Shown here piece by piece: positions 15,410 through 23,039 of a DNA stretch of 64,000 nt. Made by a program: the position numbers and the translations under genes. The notes beneath the pieces are model-generated. The model made no database searches, was not told where the DNA came from, and saw nothing but the letters and a program-made list of their open reading frames with translations. The stretch comes from Elusimicrobiota bacterium. GTDB lineage: Bacteria; Elusimicrobiota; Elusimicrobia; UBA1565; UBA9628. Numbering within the stretch: position 1 is the stretch's first letter; each line of letters begins with the position of its first letter. Location of the stretch: contig JAHFCE010000004.1 of the NCBI GenBank assembly GCA_023249675.1, forward strand, positions 124,675-188,674, written 5' to 3'.

Positions 15410-17320
15410 TTATCTTGGAGCGGCGCGCCGGTCCGCGAATTGGTTCACGAAGTCTGCGTCATTTTGTAGCGCCCAGTCCAGGTCGGCGGCGTTGAGGTCG
15501 CAGCGGGCGAGGATCGCCACGGCCTCGGCCGACGTGAAGCCGGAGACGGCGAGGTCGCTTAAGATCGCGGCCCGCGTCTCGGGTTTGGCGAGAAGGGCGC
15601 GCCACGCGCGCACGCCGGTCTGGTAGTCCTCGACGCGGTTGTGCGAAAAGCGGCTCATCCAGGGCATCTCGTACGTGATTCTTTCATCGGGGAAGCGGCC
15701 GGCGACGGGCCGGGAGCGGCCGAAGGCGTACTCGAAGTCGATGAGCCAGGGCAGGTCTTTGCCGCCCGCGGTGAATACGTTGCCGAGGTTCAAATCGGAG
15801 ATGCCGAACGTGTGGGCGAACAGAGCCATGGCCACGCGCTGCTCCCCATTGAACACGTCCTTATAGTAGGCTGGGGAACCGCGGACCTGCTCCATGACCA
15901 GATACGAGTCGTAGCCCCGCTTGACCGCGAGCGAGGCGGGCACGCGCACGTAGCGGCCGAAAAAGCGGCGTGCAAGGCGGCGCAGGGCGACCTCGTTGCG
16001 GATGATTTCCCATTTCGCGATCTTGACGACGAAGGGCGTTTTTCCCGACTCCTCGACGGCAAGGACAACCGTGTTCAGCTTGCCGGGGTCGTCGCCGTGA
16101 AGCTTGATCCGTGTTTTCGCCGACAACGGGTCGTAGCCGAGGCGCTTGGCCGCCTCGCCGGCGCTGACGATCGTGTCGTCGAGGCCGGCGGGGCCTTTCG
16201 GCGCCGGTCCGAAGACGAGGACCGGGCCCGCGGGCGCGGCGGCGTCGCGCCGCGCGAGCGCTTCCAGGGCGGGCGCTCCGGTTTTAGAGCCGCGCAGATC
16301 TTCGAGCGTCTTGGCCCACGGCGCGGAATCCGGGCCGAGGCGCGCGCGCAGTCCCGACAGGAATTCGACCGGGTCCACGCCCGCGAGGACCAGGAGATCG
16401 GGGTCCATCATCTGCTCGAGCACCGCGCGCGGTTTGCCGTCCGCCAGGCCGCTGCCGTCGACGATGACCCAGCGCCCCTCCCAGTGCTGCCACACGAGGT
16501 TGCCGCGAGCGAGGTCGGCGGTGACGCCGGCCTGGATGAGCTTGGCGGCCAACTCCGGCCAGCCTTCCGTCAGGAGGCGCGTGAACGCGCCGCGCTCGAG
16601 CAGGGCTTGAGCCGTTTCGCCCTTGATGAATTCCTTGACGAGTACTTGGCCGTCGCGGCTTTCGGCGAGGAGCTTGGCCACAGGCAGATTGGACTTGCCG
16701 ATCGCGCGCAGCGTCGCGGCTTCCTTGCGGACGCCGGAGAGATCGCGCGTGTCGGGATGCAGGATTTTAATTGCGTAGTTCTCATCGCGGGACTGCCACA
16801 CCGTCGACGTCCCGCCGCGGCCGACCACCTTGTCGAGCACCGTCTTGACCCGGCCGACGCGCACGACGTCCCCGGCCTTTCCCGGCCAGGCCGGGGCTGC
16901 CTCGCCGAGCGAGAGTAGGCCGCGGACCTTGCTCCACAGGCCGCCGGACGCGACGGCAGGCTCGGCGGCGCGCGCGCCGCTTTGGTCAAATAGGATGCGG
17001 CCCGCATCGACGTCGGCCTCAGGGAGCTCTTCCCGACGGGGGGCGGACGCGTCCATGGTCGCGGCGGCGGCGGGCTTTGCCGTCAGCGGCTGGACGAGGT
17101 TTGGGACCGGGGCCGCGACAGGCGTCGGATTCGCGGCGCTGACGCCCGTCAACGACGGCACGGTCAACTGAATCGGGATCGGAGCGCCGAGGGACGCGCC
17201 GACCGCGCCCGACTGTTTGCCGGGCGTGAGCTCTCCGGACGCAGGGAGGTCGATCTGGCCGGCCTGAAGGGGGCCGGCCAGGGCGAGCAGCAGAAAGGCC
17301 CGGACGGTGAGGGGTCTCAC
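15410..17320 (-). CDS. Exported protein with two tandem kinase-like domains
   Basis: 636 residues, GTG start. Signal peptide (1-20, PLQAGQ), Pro/Ala/Val-rich stretch, box AGRILFDQSG (FDQ at 111-113). First kinase-like domain about 155-350: Gly loop VGRGGTSTVW (166-175), Lys185 in AIKIL, catalytic loop DLARGN (Asp269, Asn274), DGS (Asp288). Second about 385-600: Lys433 in VVKIAK, Glu443, catalytic loop SDLNLGN (Asp509, Asn514), IDFEYA (Asp528). Both keep the ATP and metal residues, so both may be active. The second resembles lipid or small-molecule kinases more than Ser/Thr kinases. Being exported is odd for an ATP-using enzyme. Operon with the S41 protease. Confidence 0.75.
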   Translation of the reverse strand: MRPLTVRAFLLLALAGPLQAGQIDLPASGELTPGKQSGAVGASLGAPIPIQLTVPSLTGVSAANPTPVAAPVPNLVQPLTAKPAAAATMDASAPRREELPEADVDAGRILFDQSGARAAEPAVASGGLWSKVRGLLSLGEAAPAWPGKAGDVVRVGRVKTVLDKVVGRGGTSTVWQSRDENYAIKILHPDTRDLSGVRKEAATLRAIGKSNLPVAKLLAESRDGQVLVKEFIKGETAQALLERGAFTRLLTEGWPELAAKLIQAGVTADLARGNLVWQHWEGRWVIVDGSGLADGKPRAVLEQMMDPDLLVLAGVDPVEFLSGLRARLGPDSAPWAKTLEDLRGSKTGAPALEALARRDAAAPAGPVLVFGPAPKGPAGLDDTIVSAGEAAKRLGYDPLSAKTRIKLHGDDPGKLNTVVLAVEESGKTPFVVKIAKWEIIRNEVALRRLARRFFGRYVRVPASLAVKRGYDSYLVMEQVRGSPAYYKDVFNGEQRVAMALFAHTFGISDLNLGNVFTAGGKDLPWLIDFEYAFGRSRPVAGRFPDERITYEMPWMSRFSHNRVEDYQTGVRAWRALLAKPETRAAILSDLAVSGFTSAEAVAILARCDLNAADLDWALQNDADFVNQFADRRAAPR

Positions 17321-17326
17321 AAGGTC

Positions 17327-17332
17327 ACTATA
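17327..17332 (-). promoter_or_regulatory. -10 box of the tandem kinase gene (leaderless type)
   Basis: TATAGT on the minus strand, exactly 6 bases before the GTG at 17320; no ribosome binding site. Confidence 0.5.
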
Positions 17333-17369
17333 ACAGGAGTTCGGAGGGCGCGCCAGGGGGCTCGCGCGA

Positions 17370-18626
17370 CTAACCTGTCAGCATCGTCCACGGCAGAGCG
17401 ATGATTTTCCTTCCCATTCGTGTCACCTGTCTGCCCGTGTGAACGAGGATTGCCCCGCTCGCCTCGGGGTGATCCCGGAGGAACGCCTCAAGGCCTTCGC
17501 AGTCGGCATAGTTGGGGGATTCTGTTAACTTGACCTCGATGGCGACGATCTTGCGCCCCCACTCCAGCACCAAGTCCACTTCGTTGCCTTTCATTGTGCG
17601 CCAATAGTAGAGGCGGAGCCTCGGCGTGAAGGTCCCGGCGAGAGCCTTTAAGTGATGGAAGATCAGGTTCTCAAAGAGCGCGCCCGCTTCCCGCGAGGCC
17701 GCAATCGAAGACTCGTCATGCAGGCCGCCGAGATGGGCCGCCAGAGCCGGATCGATCCAGTGGAGTTTGGGGGCCTTGATCAATCGCGTGGTCCGGTTGC
17801 GGGCGAACGCGGGGAGCCGGTCGATGAGACAGGTCGTCTCAAGGAGGTTGAGGTAGCGGTGCACCGTCGCTTGGGAAACGTGGGAGTCGCGTGCGACATG
17901 AGTTTGATTGATCAACTGCCCGCAGCGCAGCGCCAGGACTTCCATGACCGTGCGGAAGTCGGACAGGGACTCCACCTGGGAGAGTTGCCGAAGATCGCGC
18001 TCAAGATATGTCGCCGCGTAGCCCTCCCACCAGCGCGTCCGGCTCTCTGCCGTGGGCAAGGAGAGAAGGCCGGGCATGAAGCCCCGCGCAATCGCAGAAA
18101 TCGGATCTTGTGCATGAGTCGTCAGCGTCTCTTCGCGGGGTAACTTCCCTTCCAAGATGGCCGCGACGACCGCCGGAGGGTGGCGGCGTCGAGTCTCGCC
18201 CGTCGTCATGGGAAGGAGTGTGAGATAAACCGCCCGTCCGGCCAGGCTTTCGGAGACGTGCCGCATCAAAAGAAGATTCGCGGAGCCCGACAGGACGAAG
18301 CGCATCCTGCGTGGATGCTCGTCCACGGCCTGCTTGACCGCGGAAAGAATGCCGGGAAGACGCTGAACCTCATCCAGGATCACGTGATCTGCGCCCGCCC
18401 AGAGGCTCGCGGGGTCGCGCTCCCCCTGCCGCAAGGCGTTCAAGTTGTCGAGGGTGATGTACTTCCAGCGCTTGGTCGGTTCTTCGTGCCGGAGAAGGGT
18501 GCTCTTGCCCACCTGGCGCGCTCCGGTGAGGACCACGACCGGGTGCTCGGCGACGGCCCGCCCGAATTGGCGCGCGAGCCAGCGAGGGAGAAAATTTAAT
18601 TCTTCGACTGAATCGTTTTTATTCAC
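17370..18626 (-). CDS. AAA ATPase with DUF4143 domain
   Basis: 418 residues, GTG start. Walker A TGARQVGKSTLL near residue 35, Walker B VILDEVQRLP, sensor LSGSANLLLM, then a winged-helix-like region (VARDSHVSQATVHRYLNLLE) and a C-terminal DUF4143 nuclease-like domain with GNEVDLVLEWGRKIVAIEVK, which has the E-VD-EVK pattern of restriction-like folds. The family is common in accessory regions and its role is not settled. Cytoplasmic. TATAAT lies 7 bases before the start, overlapped by a small palindrome. Confidence 0.92.
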   Translation of the reverse strand: MNKNDSVEELNFLPRWLARQFGRAVAEHPVVVLTGARQVGKSTLLRHEEPTKRWKYITLDNLNALRQGERDPASLWAGADHVILDEVQRLPGILSAVKQAVDEHPRRMRFVLSGSANLLLMRHVSESLAGRAVYLTLLPMTTGETRRRHPPAVVAAILEGKLPREETLTTHAQDPISAIARGFMPGLLSLPTAESRTRWWEGYAATYLERDLRQLSQVESLSDFRTVMEVLALRCGQLINQTHVARDSHVSQATVHRYLNLLETTCLIDRLPAFARNRTTRLIKAPKLHWIDPALAAHLGGLHDESSIAASREAGALFENLIFHHLKALAGTFTPRLRLYYWRTMKGNEVDLVLEWGRKIVAIEVKLTESPNYADCEGLEAFLRDHPEASGAILVHTGRQVTRMGRKIIALPWTMLTG

Positions 18627-18639
18627 TACGTGAATTATA
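18621..18639 (-). promoter_or_regulatory. -10 box and overlapping palindrome of the DUF4143 ATPase gene
   Basis: TATAAT occupies 18634-18639 on the minus strand, 7 bases before GTG 18626. The palindrome ATTCAC-TAC-GTGAAT (18621-18635) covers the start codon and part of the -10 box, as an autorepressor site would. Confidence 0.45.
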
Positions 18640-18697
18640 AGTCAAAACCATCTGATTTGCAAGACCGCCGACCGGGGGCGGAATTGACGGGGGAATG

Positions 18698-19156
18698 TCA
18701 GGGGTTTGCGACGAGCGCCTGCATCTTGCGCAGATACCCGACCATCGCGGCCAGGCCTTTATAGGGAACTCGAACGCCCTTCTTGGACCAGCCTTTGTAC
18801 TCCGGCTCGTCCACCCACTCGCGCAGATCGATGCCGACCGTGTCCTTGTACAGCGTGACGCGGACCACGAGTTCGACGCCCGTCTTTTTCGGCACGCGCA
18901 ACAGCTCCTTGTCCTCGCCGGCCGCGGGTTCGGCCGGAAGCTGCTCGAGAACGGGGATCGTCTCGCTGAGGACGCGCGCGTTCAACGTGACGCCCGCCTT
19001 GGTGGGGCCGGTGTAGGCGTCGCCTTTCACGAAGGTGCGGATCGAGCCGTAGCGGTGGCCTTTGTACTCGTCCACGTAGAACTTGAGCTCGCTGGTCTCG
19101 CTCAGCGCGATCGCGCCCAGCTCCTGCAGAGGCTTGAATTCCTTGGCTTCGGCCAT
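18698..19156 (-). CDS. Tandem PC4/p15-like single-stranded DNA-binding protein
   Basis: 152 residues containing two copies of the PC4 (transcriptional coactivator p15) fold. Copy 1: ELKFYVDEYKGHRYGSIRTF followed by GPTKAGVTLNARVLSETIPVL. Copy 2: RVTLYKDTVGIDLREWVDEP followed by GWSKKGVRVPYKGLAAMVGYL. Each has the strand-strand-strand-GKKGI-helix order. Bacterial PC4/YdbC proteins usually have one copy and dimerise to bind single-stranded DNA, so two copies in one chain may make a pseudo-dimer. Cytoplasmic, expected role in transcription, replication or repair. TAATAT lies 5 bases before the ATG. Confidence 0.8.
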   Translation of the reverse strand: MAEAKEFKPLQELGAIALSETSELKFYVDEYKGHRYGSIRTFVKGDAYTGPTKAGVTLNARVLSETIPVLEQLPAEPAAGEDKELLRVPKKTGVELVVRVTLYKDTVGIDLREWVDEPEYKGWSKKGVRVPYKGLAAMVGYLRKMQALVANP

Positions 19157-19292
19157 GAGTCATATTAGCAAATGGGCCCATCGTGGATTGGGTCCAAAGA
19201 CTACGATGAGCTTGCCCGGAGGACTGAGAGCGGTCCGAGGGCGATTAACTACCATGGCCTTCAGGATCGTGCTGAAAAATCGGAGGAATACC

Positions 19293-22196
19293 ATGGTGTT
19301 CAAGAAGTCCCTTGCTTCGGTCGTGTCGGCCGCCCTTCTCATGGTTGGCCCCGGACCTCTCGCGGCGCAGATGATGACGCGCGGCCCCGTCGCGGTTTCC
19401 GTGACCCCGACCATTGGGGCTGGTCTCAACAGCCCCGTTCCGGGCGCTTCCTCAAATATCCCGACCTTGGCCCCTGTCGGTGCCTTGACGGGGTCGATCG
19501 TACCGGCCGCTCCGGTCCCCGTCGCCGCCGTCCAGCTCCGGGCCCTGGCCGCATCGGATTCAGGCTCGCCTCTTGCCGTGATCCAGTCCCAAGATCCCGC
19601 GGTGGGCGTCGACAAGAAGGGCGCTGCGCTCGCGGTTCTGTTCGATCAGGCACCGGTCACCGGCTCCGAGAGCATCGCGGCGCTCGGCCAGTCCGACGGC
19701 GAGAAAATCGCGCAGGAGTTTGAGCAAGCGGTGACGAAAATAGCCGTGTATTACGAAAAGGAGGGTGTCAATCAGGAGCTTCTCTCAAAGCAAGAACTCC
19801 AGGACTTGACGTCTCAATTGAACTACGTCAGCGGCCTGCCCGACAGCCAGATCCCCGCGAAGTCCCTGGGCTATCTCGAGGGTGTCAGCATCGCCATCAT
19901 CAAGTTTCTCAAGGTAAGGAGGAATCGCAGCGAAAATGGCGTCAAAGCCGCTGGAGAGGCCGCTGAGAGGCTGCGCGCGAAAGTGGTCGCCATACCGAAT
20001 CCGACTGCCGCCAAGGCGGGCCCGACCGTCGCGGTCTCGGCGGAGGTCCAGTGGCTTAAGAAATTCAGCGACGAAAACAGAGACAAGATCCTGGGTATCA
20101 AAGGAGTCAATAGCGTTTGGGTCCGAGAGACCGCCTTGGTCGTCTACCTGAATGGTTCCGTGCCGCTGGCCAAAGTGAAGCGAGCGTTGCTGAGAAAATT
20201 CCCTGCGCTCAAAGATCACCTCGTCCAATATGAGGTGATAGGCTGGGCTTCGTTTGGGGGCGACCAGGGGTTGGCGCCGGTCGGGGCCATCCAGCCCCAG
20301 GCCCTCGCCGCAGCGGCTGACGGTCTCTCATCGGCCCAGAAGAGCCTCAGGAAATTCGAAAAAGAAAACAGCGCCAAGATTTTGAGCGTCGAAGGAGTCA
20401 ACAGCGTCGGCATTGGGTTCAGCGAAGATGGCTCCGAGAGTCTGGTCATTACCTTGGATAAATCCGCGTCGCTCGTCCAAGTGAAGGAAGCCCTGCTCAG
20501 CAAGGTTCCTGAGCTGAAGCTGTATCCGGTCAGCTACGAAGTGAGGTCGTGGAGACCCGCAGCCATCGAGAAATTCAAAAGAGAAAACAGCGCCAAGATC
20601 CTGAGTGTGAAAGGAGTCGGTAGTGTTGGAACCGGTGACGGCAAGGCCGTGGTCGTCTATTTGGATGGCTCCGTACCGCTGGCCAAGGTGAAGCAAGCAT
20701 TGCTCAGGAAAATCCCTGCGCTCAAGGATTATCCAGTCAAGTATAAGGTGATAGGTCCTGTTGTGCTTCAGGCCTCCGCGCAGTCTTCGCCGGTCGGGGC
20801 CTTGCCTCCCCATGTCGTCAAGGGTCGGGAGCAGGATCTGAAGTCCTACTTGGCCCTCCTGGGAGTCGATAGTGTTCAGGTGCGTCTGTATGCCGATGCC
20901 CCAAACGGTTTGGCCGGCGGCCCCAACGTTGTTTCCATTGAGTTGCCGGCTTCTCTCAAAATACTTTCGCTGAGTCAACAGTATGAGGAGATTGGCAAGG
21001 TCTTCCAGCTTTTGCAGACGAGCTTGCCGCAGTGGCCATGGCTGGCGGGCAAGATATTTGAAGTCGGCATCCAAACGAGGCACACTTACCGCAACGCCAT
21101 TCCCTTTCCCGGCCGACCGCTCTCCGCGAAAGCCGCCCAGGCGGTTTTGACCCAGCTGGGAAAGGCGCTCATTGCGGCCTACTCAGAGCCCGTGGCTGGA
21201 TTGTCTCCCGAGGCCCGCACGGTCGAACAACGCCCGGCTGGTTCCGAGGACGTCCTGCAATTCATCAGAAAAGGCGGCTGGGTGCTTTATGAGCGCGAGC
21301 ATACGCCGGGGCGCATTTCCGCCCAAGACTATTACCTCGTTTGGTCTGGGCGGGTTGGCCCGGCGGGATCTCGCGTGCAAGCGGTCGCCACGTCGAACCC
21401 GACTGCTCCCGCCGTCAGCGCGGCGACCAAGGCGAATGTCCACCCCCAGGTGCTTGAGGAGATTAGGCGCCATGAGCCGCGCATGGAAACCGCTCTGACG
21501 TTGTGGGGAGAGAACGGGAAGGACTTGGACCAGCCGGAAGTCTTCGCGCGCAGGGCGGAAGCCGTCCTGGCCCGTGTGGGCAAGATCGTCGGCGAGACAC
21601 CGCAGGCACATAATGTCTTCCGTCGTATGCAGAGCTTGGTGGTGGCTGCCAGTTGGCGCTACGTGGAAGAACTCCTCAAACAGCCTGAGGTGCGCAGCGC
21701 CTTGCCGAATCATCCCAACGACGTGACCAACGAGGACGTTCAAATCAAGAGCTTCAACGAAAGGTATGCTCAACTCGTGGCCATTCTCAAGATGGCCGGA
21801 TCAGTGGGCGATGCGAGTATCAGCATATCAGGTACCGATGCCGACGCACTTAAGGATTCTTGGATTATCAATTTTTTGCTACCAGCCCCGAAGGGATTGA
21901 TGACTTACATGTTGTCTTCCCCTGAGTCGACCCGGGGGCGCTCCCAAGTGTATTACGATGAAATAAAAAAATCGTATCTCTATCGCGAATCGGATATAGC
22001 AGGTTGGACAAATCTTTATGTTCAACTCAGCAATGATGGTCAACAAGTTGTGGGGTTGAAATTGGATAAGACTTTGCCTGACAGAAATGGAGTTTACACA
22101 GGCGAGGTTTATAACACAGGCCTCGTTGTGGGAACTGTCCGCGGCAAGGTGATCATTACGGACAAAAGCGGCCGGCCCATCGGCGCGCAGGGATAA
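19293..22196 (+). CDS. Large exported protein: shared leader cassette plus ferredoxin-like repeats
   Basis: 967 residues; ATG 19293 with GGAGG 7 bases upstream. Signal peptide (1-26, LAAQ), Ala/Pro/Val-rich leader and box AALAVLFDQ (117-119), nearly identical to the next gene. A helical stretch follows, then three clear repeats of about 65-75 residues, each beginning with NSAKILSV-x-GVNSVG or a close variant and containing SVPLAKVKQALLRKIPALK, with a fourth divergent copy near residue 520. The alternating strand-helix-strand pattern suggests small ferredoxin-like units. The remaining 400 residues match no family I know. Probably periplasmic or surface located. Confidence 0.8.
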   Translation: MVFKKSLASVVSAALLMVGPGPLAAQMMTRGPVAVSVTPTIGAGLNSPVPGASSNIPTLAPVGALTGSIVPAAPVPVAAVQLRALAASDSGSPLAVIQSQDPAVGVDKKGAALAVLFDQAPVTGSESIAALGQSDGEKIAQEFEQAVTKIAVYYEKEGVNQELLSKQELQDLTSQLNYVSGLPDSQIPAKSLGYLEGVSIAIIKFLKVRRNRSENGVKAAGEAAERLRAKVVAIPNPTAAKAGPTVAVSAEVQWLKKFSDENRDKILGIKGVNSVWVRETALVVYLNGSVPLAKVKRALLRKFPALKDHLVQYEVIGWASFGGDQGLAPVGAIQPQALAAAADGLSSAQKSLRKFEKENSAKILSVEGVNSVGIGFSEDGSESLVITLDKSASLVQVKEALLSKVPELKLYPVSYEVRSWRPAAIEKFKRENSAKILSVKGVGSVGTGDGKAVVVYLDGSVPLAKVKQALLRKIPALKDYPVKYKVIGPVVLQASAQSSPVGALPPHVVKGREQDLKSYLALLGVDSVQVRLYADAPNGLAGGPNVVSIELPASLKILSLSQQYEEIGKVFQLLQTSLPQWPWLAGKIFEVGIQTRHTYRNAIPFPGRPLSAKAAQAVLTQLGKALIAAYSEPVAGLSPEARTVEQRPAGSEDVLQFIRKGGWVLYEREHTPGRISAQDYYLVWSGRVGPAGSRVQAVATSNPTAPAVSAATKANVHPQVLEEIRRHEPRMETALTLWGENGKDLDQPEVFARRAEAVLARVGKIVGETPQAHNVFRRMQSLVVAASWRYVEELLKQPEVRSALPNHPNDVTNEDVQIKSFNERYAQLVAILKMAGSVGDASISISGTDADALKDSWIINFLLPAPKGLMTYMLSSPESTRGRSQVYYDEIKKSYLYRESDIAGWTNLYVQLSNDGQQVVGLKLDKTLPDRNGVYTGEVYNTGLVVGTVRGKVIITDKSGRPIGAQG

Positions 22197-22229
22197 CTGC
22201 CCGCACTTAAAACTCGGAGGAATATAGTC

Positions 22230-22997
22230 ATGTTCAGACAGTCTCTTGCTTCGGTCGTGTCGGCCGCTCTTCTCATGGTCGGCCCCGGACCGCTCTCCGC
22301 GCAGATGATGAGCCGTGGCCCCGTCGCGGTTTCCGTGACCCCGACCATTGGGGCTGGTCTCAACAGCCCCGTTCCGGGCGCTTCCTCGAATATCCCGACC
22401 TTGGCCCCTGTCGGCGCCTTGACCGCGTCGATCGTACCGGCCGCTCCAGTCCCTGTCGCCGCCGTTCAGCCCCAGGCCCTTGCACCTGTGACGGCTCAGG
22501 GCTCGCCCCTGGCCGTGATCCGGTCTCAAGACCCCGCGGTCGGCGTCGACAAGAAGGGCGCCGCGCTTGACGTGCTGTTCGATCAGTCCGCCGCCGCCGT
22601 GGATGGCACGGCCGCGGGACCCATCCTGGGACAACCCGAGCCCGCCAAGCCGTCCGCTCCCAACGCGGCCGGCATCGTGCTCGGTCTGACGGCGGCCGCC
22701 AGGGCCCTGGAGAGCAGGACCTCGGGCTACGGCAATGTTGATTTCTGGGTCCATCACCACGCCATGCGCCGAGACATAGGCAACGCGGTCGCTGACTCGC
22801 TGACGGCGATTTCCAGGGCCACGGACGACCGCTTGCTCGCGTTCGAGCTCCAGCGGCTGGCCGAGGACTTGCGCGCGGCGCCTCAGAAGGGTTACGGCAA
22901 CGTCGACTATTGGACCGATCTTTGCTCTCGCCAGGATACGGCGTTTGCGCGCATTGCCTCGCGTTTGCGCCAACTGAACGACTTGCCGCGGCCGTAA
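22230..22997 (+). CDS. Exported protein: duplicated leader cassette with a new C-terminal domain
   Basis: 255 residues, ATG preceded by GGAGG. Residues 1-119 (signal peptide to box ALDVLFDQ) are almost the same as in the preceding gene, including a 71-base run of perfect DNA identity. After the box the two proteins are unrelated. The C-terminal part has two related segments, SGYGNVDFWVHHHAMRRD and KGYGNVDYWTDLCSRQD, each followed by a helix, so it is an internal duplication with no known family. It lies 33 bases after its neighbour and is probably co-transcribed. Function unknown. Confidence 0.8.
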   Translation: MFRQSLASVVSAALLMVGPGPLSAQMMSRGPVAVSVTPTIGAGLNSPVPGASSNIPTLAPVGALTASIVPAAPVPVAAVQPQALAPVTAQGSPLAVIRSQDPAVGVDKKGAALDVLFDQSAAAVDGTAAGPILGQPEPAKPSAPNAAGIVLGLTAAARALESRTSGYGNVDFWVHHHAMRRDIGNAVADSLTAISRATDDRLLAFELQRLAEDLRAAPQKGYGNVDYWTDLCSRQDTAFARIASRLRQLNDLPRP

Positions 22998-23039
22998 TCG
23001 CGCGAGTCCGGCGTCGAGAAGGGTTATAATCCCTTCCCG

